The notes beneath the pieces are model-generated. The model was not told the origin of the DNA and made no database searches. It was given only the letters and a program-made list of their open reading frames with translations. Shown piece by piece: positions 1-12,997 of a stretch of 64,000 bases of DNA. This DNA is from Naganishia liquefaciens (taxonomy: Eukaryota > Basidiomycota > Tremellomycetes > Filobasidiales > Filobasidiaceae): the NCBI GenBank assembly GCA_013423385.1, contig BLZA01000024.1:59371-123370 (forward strand), read 5' to 3'. The position numbers and the translations under genes were made by a program. Numbering within the stretch: the first letter of the stretch is position 1; every line of letters begins with the position of its first letter.

Positions 1-447
1 GTATGTCCTTCGGAATGGCACCGGGAGCTCGCCGCCAACGGCCGGTCACTCTTAGAGTTAGCGGCCGGCATCATCATGGGCTTGAGATCACTGTGTACGC
101 GACAGCTGGGTGCCGGGAAACGATCATGTCGTTGAGCCGGAATACCCTTACAAAAAAGGAACGATGGTAATTTCGATTCAGGGTCCCATCACGGCAGCAT
201 TCCCGGCGTTCGGTCGTCTCCGAGTCAAGGTGGAGGCGGGGCCTTCGTCGTTCCCTACTTTTTAGATTCGATTCCTGCCTGGGTATACGGAGAAGGAATC
301 AGCTGGGAATCTCCTAGGGCAAGCTAGAGCATCACGATGTAGCGGTCGGCGCGACTAGTGGCATATTGGGGATGCTCCCGTCATTATATAACACTCGATG
401 CATGAGATCGACACATTCCCATCCGCGTAGCCCATCGTGGCACAATC
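1..447. other. 5' flank of carboxylesterase gene
   Basis: I see no convincing coding region. The right part serves as promoter and leader for the esterase that starts at 448, including the TATA box at 385-391. The left part has no recognisable gene fragment, RNA gene or repeat. Confidence 0.6.
385..391 (+). promoter_or_regulatory. TATA box of carboxylesterase gene
   Basis: TATATAA lies 56 nt before the ATG at 448. The same spacing (about 57-67 nt) recurs before the two metalloproteases and the GH115 gene. Confidence 0.5.
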
Positions 448-2783
448 ATGACGCCGGTACTACCCTTGCTCGCCCTCCTCCTTACGGCGACTGCTTCGAC
501 TGCCCTGCCTCAGCCTTCCAAACGATGGGCTCGACCGGTAGTAGACCTTGGCTACGCAAGATATCAAGGTGTCTACAATGAAACGACCGGCATCCAGACA
601 TTCAAGGGTATGCGATATGCCGCACCGCCCGTGGGCGACCTGCGATGGCGCGCACCACAGGATCCAGAGAACGTTTCGGGACTGCAGGATGCCAGTACCT
701 ATGGCGACCAATGTCTCCAGGGTACGGTTGGGGCAGGAGCAGGCGCTCCTGTGGCGGGCGTTTTGTCAGCGGCAACCGGTACATTTCCCACAACCTCGGA
801 AGACTGTTTGTTCATCAACGTCTTCGTCCCTCCGAATGCTACCATCGGATCGGGATCGTTGCCTGTCGGAGTCTATATTCATGGTGGTGGATATAGCCTG
901 GGAAGCGGTGATGACAGTGATCGTGGGTATTCTTACGTGCGTATCGAGTAGTCGCTGACGGTTCCATGCAGCCACTCCTCTGTTCGCCCAAGCGAATGGC
1001 AATTATATCTGGGTCACGATCAACTACCGTCTCGGACACTTTGGATTTTTGGCAGGAAAAGAGGTTGCAGAGGGAGGTGCCTTGAATGCGGGTCTTCGTG
1101 AGTAAAAGTTGTGCTGAATGTCAAGTTTATTAAGACCGCTGTCGATCAGTCGATCAGCAGGCGGCTTTGCAGTGGGTCCAGAAGAACATCGCCAAGGTAA
1201 GCACCGCAGGGGTATGTGCCATGTGGTTCAAGCTAAAGATCAACATCAATGCAGTTTGGTGGAGATCCCGGACATGTCACTATTTGGGGCGAATCTGCTG
1301 GAGCAGGATCCATCTACCAACAAGTCGGTTCTCTTCTCGCCTCTCACTCATCAACTGACCTTTCCGCTCCTCATAGATCGTGGCAAACGGAGGTAACACC
1401 CAGCCAAAGCTGTTCAACGGGGCCATCATGGCCTCTCCGTTTGAGCCGCCCAACTATTACTACAACGCCTCGGTTCCCCAAGTGAGGGCGGAAACCCTGG
1501 CTTGACGCTTCGCACACTGATTCTGCGACGCCAGGCTGCCTATAATCACCTCATCAGCGCCGCAAACTGCACCTCCGCTGCCGACACACTTGAATGCCTG
1601 CGAAAGACCGATGCCAAGCTACTCACCGTTGCTGCCTATCTTGACACATTTGAAGGTCCCAAGGGGTGCGTTCCCTTCTTTCCGTGTCAAGAAATATATT
1701 GACAGTCGGCTGCAGTGACTGGCTGTATACACCCGTCATCGACGGCACATTCATCCAAGATCGGCCAGAAGCACTGCTTGCACAAGGCAAAGTCAACGGT
1801 GACCGCGTCTGGATCACCCACAACTACAACGAGGTGCGCGTTTCGTCAGACCAGAGCCATGAACATCAGTTGACAGCGATACTAGGGCCTTGTCGGTGGT
1901 GGCGCCCCGGGTGACGTGCAGAGTACATTTACACCGCAGGACATCGGCAATTCGACGACAGCTCAACGATCTTGGCTTTCGTCAATCTTGCCCAATCTCG
2001 ATAATGCATCTTTGACCGCCGTTCAGGATGCGTACACCGCGGAGACCTTTGGATCATTACAGACAGCCACGGATCTTATGTGAGTTGCATGCACCATTGC
2101 GGTCCCCGCAGTATACTGAGAGCTTCTCGTAGCTATGGCGAAGGTATATTTGGTTGCGAGGCATTGTGGATCTCGCAGGCGTTTACGGGCAGGTCATACC
2201 TGGTCAGTCGACGTGGATAGCGGTATGCTTGAACTCGACTGACGTGCTGTTGGCCCTACAGGGATGGCTGGTCATTCCTGGTCTTGATTACCATGCTTCA
2301 GAGTATGTGACTGCTAGCACTCTTTCATCATCGTGCTGATCCCATTCGCCTTTAGTTTGACGTTGTCATTTGGTGGCAAGTCGTCTGAATTTTCAAGGGC
2401 GCCATCCAGGTGCTGACTTTGCGTGCAGCCGCGACCCTTGAGGGAACGCCCTACGTTTCCATCTCGAAGCAATGGATTGAGAATGTCAACTCGTTCATCA
2501 CTGATTGCAAGTAGAGGTTACAAGTCTTGAATGTTATCGCTGAAGCGATATCGTAGACACGGTTATCTCAGCCTATGCGCCATCAACATTCGACACGGGT
2601 TCTCCGCAGCAATTTATTGTTAACGTTACCACAAACTTGGCGGCTGAACTCTCATATGAGCCCATTCCCGCAGACTTTATCTCTCGCTGCAAGTGAGTAG
2701 TGATCTTTGCGCTCGTTTGGACATTGGCTGACACGACGCGATGTAGCTTGTGGCGATCATTAGCGCCCTTGATTCCGTTCTGA
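448..2783 (+). CDS. Secreted type-B carboxylesterase/lipase, multi-exon
   Basis: Alpha/beta-hydrolase of the carboxylesterase type-B family (cholinesterase/lipase-like), expected to hydrolyse ester bonds outside the cell. The ATG at 448 opens a signal peptide rich in Leu/Ala (MTPVLPLLALLLTATASTAL). Family landmarks follow in order: FKGMRYAAPPVGDLRW near residue 52, SEDCLFINVFVP, the oxyanion-hole motif YIHGGGY, and the nucleophile elbow GESAGAGS encoded around 1290-1311. The catalytic His probably lies in the DYHASD segment near 2290. The gene is cut by about ten short introns, for example from about 936 to 971, and the reading frame closes properly across them. The last exon reads out as LWRSLAPLIPF and stops at 2781-2783. 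No break was seen. The natural substrate cannot be told from sequence. Confidence 0.88.
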
Positions 2784-3193
2784 TAACAAATCCCTTGATA
2801 GGCTTGCTACAGGTTTACGATGTATGATGGTGTTATAATCGCTCAAAACTTGCGGCTCATCCGCATCAAACGCACAAACGAATAATCCATCGAGATGTAA
2901 AGAGCTAAAATAAAATGACTATCTCCCGTGACTCTTGACCCGCAACGCCAGCTGATGCCGCTCACCGATGACAAACATTTCACCTCACATGTATACGTTG
3001 TCATTCAATTTTCGCTCTTGCTAGGTAGAGTCAGATGCAGTCTTTCCGGCGTTTTAGAGGAGTCGACTGGAGGTCAGCGGAATTGACCCTTGTGCCTGAC
3101 AATGATTGCTGAAGCCAAAGCTTGAAGAAGATGGCTTGACTTGCACATACAGGCTCTTTGGGGTTACACGCCGACCTTTAGTCGTGAAAATCG
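2784..3193. other. Intergenic, convergent genes
   Basis: This is the shared 3' region between the + strand esterase and the - strand serine hydrolase. I see only AT-richer untranslated sequence here. Confidence 0.6.
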
Positions 3194-5179
3194 TCATAGA
3201 GAGGAAGTGTCGGTTGTTGTTCGAATTCTGGCAGACTCGCCTTCTGTTACCCTCTCAAACCACACTTCTGCGCCACCTTCGGTCATTTCGCCATTGTCCA
3301 GCACCTTTGGCCATGTTGCCCATATATTACCATACCACGCCATCCCATCGTGCGTGAACGTGGCGCGGGTCTTCCCGTAAATTTCGATTGAATCGACATG
3401 ATACTCCGGGTAAAAGGCATTCAAGGTGACTTCAAAGATTGAACCCTCAATCTGCTGAAACATGAGAAAATTGCTCCAATGCTTGTCTGTACTTGCAATG
3501 AATGTTGGTCCTGACTCGGGAGTAAGTAGGAATGGGTTCGCCGCAAGAACCGCCCTGCAGTTGGACGGCGTTTCCAGAGACTTGAATCCCTCCGGCATTG
3601 TTGAAGACACGGCGCAGACCGTCAGCGAGCCATACCCTTGATCATGGTAAAGCCCTTGGATAGACTCGAGAGCGATTGATGCTGATGCAGGTTTCACGCA
3701 AGTTTGGCAGTTTCCTTTCGTCACGTCCTTTTGGCATTGCTCCTGCAGCCTGAACAGGAGTCAGAGAAGTAGATAGGGAATAAAACTCGTTTCACACCTT
3801 GCTTTCTTTTCCAGCGGCGGCAACGCCAACAGATGATCGATGATCATATACGCGACTGGCTGGGTGAACCGTTCTCCGGACTCGTTGTCATTTACCATGA
3901 TCGCTAGTCCAAACCGCTTCGACGGCACTCGCAGCACGAGCGATCTTTGCCCGGGGACATTTCCAAAATGCTGGAAGATTCGACATCCACGATACGAGGA
4001 GATTATCTGCCCCAAACCGTATGAAAGGAAGCTGAGATGCTCCGAGTGGGAATCCGCGTGCTCAGGAATGACGACACGTGGTGTCATGGTATCCTTGATT
4101 ATCGACTTGGGTACAATGATGTCGTTGGTGATTGGTGACCGTCCATCGAGAAGAAGGCATTTGAGCCAGACTGCCTACAAAGAGGTCAGAGAAGGATGTA
4201 GGACTATCCTCCCATGCTTACCATGTCGCACGCAGATGAGATGATGCCTCCCTGACCAGCCAGCGTAATCTTGCTGGTGGTGAACCAGCCAATATTGGTC
4301 CTCTCGAGATCCAAGCCATGGCGCGCAGTCTTGCTTCGAATAAAACCGTCCGCTCGTCTACCCGTACTCTTCGCCCATGCAGGATCGTACGTCGTATCTT
4401 GCAACTTCAACGGCTCGAAGACCTTTTCTTGGACAAATTGCGTGAATGGAAGACCCAACAGTTGCTCGGGAATGGTGGATGCGACGAGATAGCCGGAGTT
4501 GCAGTACTGGAATCGTTTGCGAAATGGTGCGGACGGCTTCAGGTAACGAAGACGTTCGATGGACTCTTCTTTGTTCCCAGCTGGGTCGTGTCTAAGACAA
4601 GAGAATTTCAGCATCTGTTTTCTGTTGGTGGCGAGAGAAGTCTTACACTTCGGAATGGGTGTGGAGTGGCAATCCCGTTTGATGAGCTGCGTATAGGAGA
4701 TAGTCAATCAGCCGTCCTCTAGTGGGCAGAAGATGCTTACTCAAAAGATCCACGATTTCTGCTTGGTCGTTGGCGACAGCATCACGAAGTCGGAACCCAG
4801 AAACAAGATCCTTGACCCTGGTATTCCAATTCGGAGTCATCGATGCCTTGGCGGAACGTTCCTCCCGAAGTGCAAGACCAACCGCAATAGCGGTGAATAG
4901 TTTCGAATTTGAGCCGATTGAGAAGAGAGTCTTTGATAGAACATCAGCTAAAGTACTCATGATCAGCAATTTACTGACTTTTTCGTCTACTGCGTTGCCT
5001 TTGCCGTTTCGAACTCCCAAATTCAAAAAGTCCGTCTTCCATTGATCAAACGCATCGCCTTCCTCCTGCTTGACGATCACGATAGAGACGCCCTTGATGC
5101 CCAACTCCTTCCTGAGACCATCGATGTCGTCAGCCAAAGGTGCAGAGAGCAAGACGTGGCGTTTCCCGAATTGTGACAT
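3194..5179 (-). CDS. Beta-lactamase-family serine hydrolase
   Basis: Member of the class C beta-lactamase/penicillin-binding-protein-like hydrolase family, which in fungi are esterase- or peptidase-like enzymes rather than antibiotic resistance genes. All three family motifs are visible. The SxxK motif reads SNSK in TLFSIGSNSKLFTAIAVGL (codons 4902-4913). The YxN motif is YCNSGY (about 4495-4506). The HxG motif is HFGNVPG (about 3951-3970). A C-terminal beta-rich domain of about 150 residues follows, ending at the stop at 3194. Several short introns interrupt it; one of 48 nt lies just before TLFSIG and keeps the frame. The N-terminus is uncertain. The ATG at 5179 is used here, but the same frame stays open to about 5240, so an upstream exon is possible. 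No clear signal peptide was found. Confidence 0.8.
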
Positions 5180-5249
5180 ATGTTCGCGGAAGGAGAGGAG
5201 TTCAGCGACATCGCCAGTCGGAGAGAAGCGCTCGTTCTTACTGGAGAGT

Positions 5250-5920
5250 CACTTATATCGATTCTAGTCATTCGGATTCCTTTGATTCTCCCGGCTTCCA
5301 TGCCCGAAGACGCCTCAATGGGTGGCCCAACGGACCTGCAATACCTTTGACTCCGAAAGGGAGCCGGTGATGATGAATCAAGATAATGATCATTGGATTC
5401 CGTGGTTATCGGTGCCCGATTCGACATCTGCTTCGGGTCGGTTTAAGGTGCCATCTGCTATTTTTTGCCCTTATCCATCAAGCATAGTCTGGTCCGTTCA
5501 AAGAGCATTACATCAGACATGACGATGTCGAACCTGTCTTTAATCGATGGGAAAATGCAGAGACGGGTTGAGCAGTCATTTTCGCTGAATCAATGTGACC
5601 AAACACAATTGATTGCATTCGCGTTGACCATTATCTAGCACGAATCTAGCATCGTCGCGATATGAACGTTGGCTGCAAGTACGGCCTCGGGAAAACGGTC
5701 GGCTAATCGATCGGAATGCACCGCTCGGTCCCAAAAACCAACCGCAGACAACAATCCGCATCAACTCGACTATCGATATCGCCCATGATACGCCGTCACC
5801 CTCGGTATGTTCGGCATACCGCCTTCTGCTCTTTCCCTTGCCTGATGATCGAGCAGTGCCGCTGTCCGCGAAAAATGAAATGCATACAATCTACAGCCAC
5901 GTCGGTCTCCTTCCGCAACG
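5250..5920. other. Intergenic between serine hydrolase and RRS1
   Basis: This holds the upstream region of the - strand serine hydrolase and the 3' flank of RRS1. The first exon of the hydrolase might lie within 5250-5430, but I could not fix it. Nothing else was recognised. Confidence 0.5.
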
Positions 5921-7134
5921 CTACTTCTTCCCCCCACGACCCCTTCCGCTCTTGCCGCCCCTTCCGCCCTTTCCAGCTCTTGCACCACTCGCACCGCCGC
6001 CCGTCTTCCTGTCCATCCTCTCCTGATATCGAATCGCTTTACGTGAGTTGACGTCCCCCTCGATGCCCTCCTTGGGCCTGTCGATCTTGGCCTTTTTGGT
6101 GGACGCCGTGTTGAGCGAGTGGAGGAGCGAGAGTTGCGCGTCCTTTTCGCCCGAATGGGTGGATGGTGCGGTGGGTGCAAACTGGAAAAAGGTATTTGTC
6201 AGCTTTTGGACTCGCCGTCGGGAGAGGAAGGGGTGGCGCTCGCTCACCTTTCGCTTGACGCCCTTGACCTTGGGCTCGCCCTCGATCTTTTCATCAAACT
6301 TGCCCATACTCGCCGTTGCCGCCTTGCTAACCAACAGACTCCTTTCCAACTCTTGCTTCCTCGCATCCCGCAACGACTTTTTCTGCGCCTGACTCAACGT
6401 TGACACGGGTTCACGCGTCGCCTTGCTTCCACTGACGGCCAGCTGCGCCATGGCATCGGCGGCATTACGCTCCTGCTGTCGTTTGTTCTTGGCGATTCGG
6501 TCCTTGCGCTCGTTTCGCGCCTTCAGGATGGGATCCTCGTCCTCTTGACCGGGCTTGACAACTCGAATCCACGCTTCCTCTTCTTCCCGGTTCTTTCCGT
6601 CCCTTCCCCATCGCGGAACCCACGCCTGACGGTCTTCATCCCAGATATTCTTGTCCTTTTTCACGTGCGAGATGCCCTTCATTTTGGCAAACTTTTCCCA
6701 TCGCGTCAGCGGTTTCGGTTTCGGCAGGGGCTTTTCACGCGGGAGACGGGTCGTCGATGGTGGAAGGTGGAGAAGGGGGCCGAGGTCGGATTTACTGGTG
6801 GGCAGGGCGAGGAGGGCGGTGAAGAGGTGGGTGGTGGTAGCTGTTGAGCGGTTGAGGAGGTAGGATTCGAGGTCGTGTCTGTGCGGCAGCGTGTCAACTC
6901 GATTCCAAGTGCGAATCATTCCCGGGGACTCACGAGTATTCATCCTCCTCCGTCGGCGCCTCGTCGAACGCCGTCAAGAGCCCGGCATCGACCGAAACCG
7001 TTTCGTCGGCGTTTCCATTTGCCGCAACGTTGCTGCGGACCTCGATTATCAGCTGTTGACTCCGGGACCGGTCCGCGGTGCAGCGGGACTCACAAGTTGG
7101 CGGCGTGTGCGGCAAGCTGCGCTGATACGTCCAT
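5921..7134 (-). CDS. RRS1: Ribosome biogenesis regulatory protein RRS1
   Basis: RRS1 works in the nucleolus with Rpf2 to bring the 5S RNP (5S rRNA, uL5, uL18) into pre-60S particles. Exon 1 starts at the ATG at 7134 and encodes MDVSAQLAAHAANF. A spliced exon then gives the family's DAGLLTAFDEAP block, and the next gives HDLESYLLNRS. The RRS1 signature follows: PLTRWEKFAKMKGISHVKKD and IWDEDRQAWVPRWG. The gene has three introns of roughly 50-66 nt. The last joins KRK to FAPTAP, the usual family sequence, and removes an in-frame 66-nt stretch. The C-terminus is Lys/Gly/Arg-rich (GRGGKSGRGRGGKK), as expected for a nucleolar RNA-associated protein. All diagnostic blocks are present and no break is seen. 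Confidence 0.93.
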
Positions 7135-10100
7135 GATGGGGATGTTGTGTTGTCTATGAGCCACCGAGGCCTCTAGATGTTCTGATCCCACCGCCCCGAC
7201 TTGTGCGAAATCGAAATCCTCGCCCGTCGAGGAAATAATCCGCTTCCGCGATTCATGAGCCGCCATCACGGCCGCCGAGATTGATTACCTAATCACAGCA
7301 CATGAGCCGTCTCCTACTCGGTCACGGCTCGCTCAAGTCTTGCTGCCTCGCTCTGTGCCCGTATGGCCACATCAACGGTCCATCTCACCGACGAACGCCA
7401 TCGAATATACCCTCAAGGTACTGCATGTATCCGACGCCGTCTGCCATAGTCTGTATGGAAACGGATATGGACACAGCAGAACCCGAACAGGAGATTGCCT
7501 AGGACCGCCCTTGATCCGGCGTCCAGGCCCAGAATGACTCGCCTGCAGACGTGTTCCATGTGAAGCCCAGAAGTAGGCTGGATAATGACTGATCCCTTAG
7601 AAATAACTGTTGGCTGGCTGGAGAGGTGAATCTTTTTTCGAAGCCGTTCGGCTCGTCTTGTGGTGGTAACGGAAGCATCCGCTCTATCCTCTTCAGGCCC
7701 AGGCGATTTACCCTCTGTCCGTACATGGATTTTTAGATGCTCGCACAAGTATGCTGATCGGCATCTTAAAGGAAACCTCTCGCGGTGCAAATACCCTTTC
7801 CTTCTGCTATCTCTACAAGCGACCGAGAATGCACTGATGCGTGTAGCCCCCGTTTTTTAAAGCATCTCGTGCATGTCGCTCCCTGCGTATTCAACCTTCC
7901 CGGTGACAATATGACGTAGTAACCGGACCACATGCTGGAAGATGTGTATAGCGCTCAGCTTAGCGGACGGTACCTTTGCCCAACGGCCGGACGAGTGACG
8001 GTACACCGGTAAAACCGCGAAACGAGGCGTAGTGCGGAAAAGTTTGTTCGCGCGAATGCCTGTGGAGAGGTATGGAAAAGGGTGGAGGGGGGGGAGGGGG
8101 GACGACGGCTTCAATCGACAGATCCTGCTTGGAGGAGGCAACTTATCTGCTATCGTATGCGACATGATATGTCTTCTGAGCAATGTGTCGCGGCGTAAAC
8201 TGACAGAGTTTACTTTTCGGTAAAGTGAGCGGGCCATCGCTGGGTTACAAGGAACAGACCGTGATCGCGGCTCTCGTCTCATCGTTGGCAGAAGCGATAA
8301 ATCATTCACGATCCATAATCCACCGGTCGTGCCAACGCACTTTTTGAAGACGCGCCCTACCGAACGACGGTCGCGCCAGATCTGCCAACACAACTCATCA
8401 AATACAGCATTTACCCGACGGGATTCCGCTATAGATCACGCCTATCGAGGTCGACCGCACTTCCGGGACGCCCGAGCGGTGACCTGGTCTCGTTTCATGC
8501 TTTTAAGTCAAAAGGCTTTCAGTCAAAACGGTGGTCAGGAATTAAAAGTGGGAATGATGGCGTTTCCGATGGTTGGTCAAGATGAGGGGATGCGCAGGAT
8601 GCTGAGTGGTGGATCACGGTGGGGGCGAGGCATTATGTTGTGAAATGCGTGTGTATCATTTGTAAGACGGCAAGGACGGTAAAGTGCAACTTTCGTGAGT
8701 TTACGCCATCGTGCGTCACCTGTATTAGTCGAAGTAGTCAAGTGGATCGACATAAAATCGTCTTTGACCCTGCCTAGATTATGCTCGTCTTGGAACCCCT
8801 TTGCTAGCCTGACTTGGCACTTCGCTGAGGAAAGTCTGTCGAACTCCTTGTGGGCTGTTAAATTCCAGGCCTTTGCGAGCACAATAACATGTTCAGTCCT
8901 CGGATATTGATGACATCCTTGAGCAAGTCCCTGTACCCCTGAATCAGGTCCTCAATCCCGATGAGCGGGTCTCTTATCGGCCGGTCGGGGCTGAGCGGGG
9001 AAACATCGTACGATGCACGTTTGCTAAATTGACTGAGAGCGATACCACCGATCCTCGATATAATAGACCGCATGTCTTTGCAGTTGCAGCGTTGACCGGC
9101 CCACCGCGCTACTAACTGTATTGTTTGATCGTAACCTCGTCAATTTCGTTCGACCATCGACTCTCCGGCGCTCTCCAAAACGGATCTGGCTCGTTCTCAC
9201 CATGACGTCCCCTGACGACGCAGCCAACAATTCTGGCGGCTGCTCCTGTTGCACGGTGCGGCACTACAACAGCTGTCTCGAGAGATGGATGCTGACTTTG
9301 CTTCACAGAAGGGCTGCAACGATGCTAATTGCGCCTCGGGCTCATGCTCTTCTCAATCCACCTGTGGCTGTTAATGAGGCTGATACCGAGGGTGGGATGG
9401 CTTGGCTGGTGATTGTGAGCACGCTTTAAATATTCGCCCATTGACTTTAGCCATTGAATCTCTAAGCGCTTAGACTTTCTTGTTGTCGCCGACTAGTCCT
9501 TGTACCGATTATCGGCCTGTCCATCTCGAAAACTTTGGTTTCTCCATTCGTTCTGTGTTAAGTGAATAAAGTTATCGAACTACAGGCCTTGTATTGCGGT
9601 AGCATTGCTCATGGTTCTCGATAGCTCACGCCTTGTTATCAAATGACTGACATGGGTCGTCTTCATGACTACATCTTGAGTTTAAGCCCTTTCGTGATGC
9701 CGACATAGCCGGAGTGCGTCTCGAAGGGCTGCTCAGATAAGACTCTATACGATACTACGATAGAGTCTCTCAGCTGATTTGTTAGAACTAATCTCGTAAA
9801 CATGTCCTCGACAAGCTAGTATTGATTGCGGCCTCATAAGCTGCAGCTAAACAAAATTAATAGCGATTCGGAAACATGACAAACGCATCGTTCAATCTTA
9901 ACAAATTGCACACGAAACGATTCTAAGCTCAAGCGCCTTTGAACACGTTACCAGGAAAAAGAGAGGTCCACCTCCCTCTTTGTGATGTCTTCTGGCCCAG
10001 ATCTTAGATCACGAAACCGGAAAGGCTCTGCCTCGACGCCCTGACTGGATCGCGACTCCATAGTCAGAGGGAAGTGGCTTCCGACATCACACCGAAATCG

Positions 10101-10739
10101 AAAGCACTCGCCCGGAATCGAACTCAGACTCTAGACCCTAAAGAGCAATCTAGGTGGAGTTCGAGCGGGGTCGGCTTCCGACACGGCTAAGCGAAAGATG
10201 GGTGATCACCCTGGTAATCAGCTCATGATATGAATGGAATCAGATGCGGCAGCTACGGTGCTTTCCGATATTATTCCAGGTATAGCTGAAATTGTATCCC
10301 GTGAGACTGAGTCGAGGAATCTAATGATCAGACCTCCGCCGTTCCTTCGTCTTATTGGTTTATTTGCTAGACGTATTGGCTGTAAGAAGAGCTTTTAGCA
10401 AAGATCTTGCCAAGGCAAATGCAGAGCGAGCATCTCTGGAATTTATCCCGACAGTGCAGTTTCTAGATTACCGTTTCGCTCAACTCGCCATTGGTATTGC
10501 GCAATCGCAGCACAAAAGAATACCTCTCGCCACGACATCTAGAAGGTGATACGTTTGAACGATCCAGATTGATGACAACACTGATTATAAGTCGACTCGC
10601 GTACTAAGGTACATGGGTGTCTTACTACATTAGGTTATTCTTTGTGTGTTCTTGGCACGAGTCAAGCGTCGATAGCTAGGGGATAAACGAGTCCCCACTC
10701 AGCGGATTGCCACTTTCAACATACGCAATTCATCCTCTG
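7135..10739. other. Long gene-poor stretch
   Basis: About 3.6 kb without a gene I can support. The left end is the RRS1 promoter. It holds a G-run cluster at 8080-8101 and an imperfect inverted repeat at about 10107-10172 containing a tRNA T-arm-like string that does not fold as a tRNA. Short open frames show no recognisable domain, and the sequence may include decayed genes. Confidence 0.5.
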
Positions 10740-12924
10740 CTATTTGTCAAACTGCGCATATTGGTACTCGAAAATGTTCCACGCGGCATCGACCTGAGTG
10801 GTCGTCAGTCCATTCAGAGCCTTGAAGTTGTTCCTGCGACAAAAGAGTCAGCCAAGTTTGCGTTGAGCAAGAGAGAACTCACCAATACTCCTCCATGCTG
10901 GTTGGGTTTGATCTCATCGGATCATACAGCACCTTGCGTCTGCTGAGACCCGACAAGGCATCCGAGAACCCGGTAACTCCCCTGCCCAAGTCGTTTCCCG
11001 TGACAATCGCATTGCTATCGCCCGCCAGATCAATCAAATCCCGAAGCACTGCCGCCACGCGTCCTTCATCCAGCGAAAGATCCCGATCGGCTTGAGGGAT
11101 GTTGTCGCAGTCATAATTTTCAACCTCCGTGCATGTCCCTCCTGTCAAGGGGTACGGCCAGAAGCAGTAAGCCGTACCTCGGCCGCCTGCCGGTGTTGTT
11201 TGTTCAAATCGGGATCGCCAAAGCGAGGAAATTCCAAAGGCCGTCGCATAGCCTTCCTTGAGCGCCGAGATGGTAGAGGTGACGCCTGGCTGACAAAAGC
11301 CGTGGTTTTTGCCATCTGGTCCGGATTCAAGCGTTGCATAACCACGACTGAGGTAGTGGAACCAGTGACCGTATTCGTGAGCGAGTGGCGACGTGGCTGT
11401 CGCCTTGTCGGGATGGACATTGATATACGTGTCGGCCGGGTCCGACGCGGGCCTAAAGTAGTTGGGTCCGACTTCACCGGGGAACCACACATGGGGCAGC
11501 TTTTCCCCGAAATTGTGAACCTTGGTCTTTGCAAACACCCACGAGTTGAGAATCCGGTCTTGCACGTTGAAAACGTCATTGCTGGCCTTGTTCATAAACC
11601 GGTAGTCAAATGTGCCCGACCCAGCCTGATCGATCTCCCAGTCGAGTGGAATCGAACGCCATCGCCAGAAGAGGAATGTCGCCCCATTGTCCTCGGACGT
11701 CGACACCCTATACTTGTCCGCATCCAAGGAAACGATAATCCTGTAGATGGTCAGCGGCGCTTCACCATCCCCGACGATGGGGAATCGGAACCTGGCAAAA
11801 CCGGTATTGTCTGTCTTGGCGATCGCAGAAATCTTGCTTTGGCCGGCGATACCGAACGCCGTGACCTTGAGTTGTCGGATCGGGACGCGCGCGGTGGATG
11901 GCCCGTAGAAAAGGTTCAAATTGAGTATCGTCTGCAGTACCTGTCGCTTGTGGTGCGATTTGTCGTGTTCGTTGGCCGGACAAGGCGGACACCAAGGATG
12001 CGCCGGCGAGGGATCTTGCTTCCAAGGCTTGCCATCATTGTTCCGCTTTGTTGCATAGCGACACTCGGCAGGCTCCTCCTTCCATGGTCTACCGTCATTG
12101 TGGCGTCGCCAGGAGTGAAAGTCTCGACAGTGTTTGGGCGGCTCTGGCTTGGGAGGACAGTAGCATGGATCGTCGGGCTTCGTAGGATCAGGCTTGGTAG
12201 GATCAGGCTTGGTAGGATCAGGCTTGGTAGGGTCAGGCTTGGTCGTCCCGGGTGTCACATCCTCGGCGGGCGGCTCGACGACTGTCCCCTCCGGTGGTGC
12301 CTCGGGCAAGTCGGGATCTTGATCATTGATCACCGTCTCTCCGCTCGTATCAATCGGCTCGGCAACGCTCTGCGCCAACTCGGTGTCATATTCCGCATGG
12401 ATAATGACGTTTTCTTGATGTGCGGCCCTTGAAACGTTGAGAGGTTGCCAGGCGTTGAACTCCGGGTCATAGTACGTGACAGCGAGACCATCAATGGATT
12501 GTTCGTTGGCGTCGCCGTCTATCACGGTCACTGCGGCGCGGAAGTTGTACACGGGGACCTCCGGGGTCGGCACTGTGATGTTGAAGACTGTGAAGACATC
12601 GTACGTCGGCAAGTCGTAGACGTAGACCGACTGATCATAGACGACGGATTCTTGAGGCGGAGAGTCCTCGTCGTAATCGTACGGCCGCGCGTATATAGTC
12701 AGAAAAAGTCCCTGTGCGCTCGATGCGTATCGATTGATCGTGACGGGTACGGAGAATGTCCAAATCCGTTCCGACGGGGCAGCGAGGGCGGCGGTGTTGG
12801 CGAACGGATCGGTGACCGTGATGCCGGTAATGTTGATAGCAGCTTGAAAGGCGATGTTGCCGTCATCAGCTGATACCAGGTATAGACAGGCGAGCAGGAG
12901 AGGCAGGTATGTGCAGAGCGACAT
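10740..12924 (-). CDS. Secreted HExxH metalloprotease, paralog A
   Basis: Predicted secreted zinc metalloprotease of about 712 residues. I do not recognise the exact family. The ATG at 12924 opens a signal peptide (MSLCTYLPLLLACLYLVSA). Residues of about 20-210 form a beta-rich N-terminal domain. A Pro/Lys/Asp linker follows, with a five-residue TKPDP tandem repeat, and then two RxNDGxPWK motifs. A dibasic KRQ site (kexin-like) precedes the C-terminal domain. That domain carries HEYGH at residues 516-520 and, 37 residues after the second His, an EGYATAFG motif (Glu557). This layout suits a gluzincin, with two His and a downstream Glu as zinc ligands. One short intron after EEYW joins a terminal exon ending YEYQYAQFDK-like with the stop at 10740. 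The intron position and last exon match the paralog at 27904-30009. The substrate is unknown. Confidence 0.8.
12176..12243 (-). repeat. 15-bp tandem repeat coding TKPDP linker
   Basis: Four full 15-bp units and a partial fifth (plus-strand unit GGCTTGGTAGGATCA) encode the TKPDP linker of metalloprotease A. Units are nearly identical, which points to recent slippage or unequal exchange. Confidence 0.9.
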
Positions 12925-12990
12925 TGTGATGGCTGAGGGATGTCGTTCACAGGGATTCCTAGTGAGCGAGACTCTGCATTTTTCGTGGGA

Positions 12991-12997
12991 TTATATC
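12991..12997 (-). promoter_or_regulatory. TATA box of metalloprotease A
   Basis: GATATAA on the minus strand, 66 nt before the ATG at 12924. Confidence 0.4.

Noticed and set aside
7413-7790. Minus-strand frame with a C..H...H zinc-finger-like stretch (CEHLKIHVRTEG)
   Set aside because: The two cysteines needed for a C2H2 finger are not at the right spacing and no neighbouring finger is found.
10107-10172. tRNA-like T-arm string (TTCGATTCC on the minus strand)
   Set aside because: The flanking T-stem does not pair and no acceptor or anticodon arm can be built; better seen as an imperfect inverted repeat.
11092-12432. 446-codon plus-strand open frame opposite metalloprotease A
   Set aside because: It mirrors a well-supported coding exon on the other strand; its protein is Arg/Val-rich without domains, as expected for an antisense shadow.
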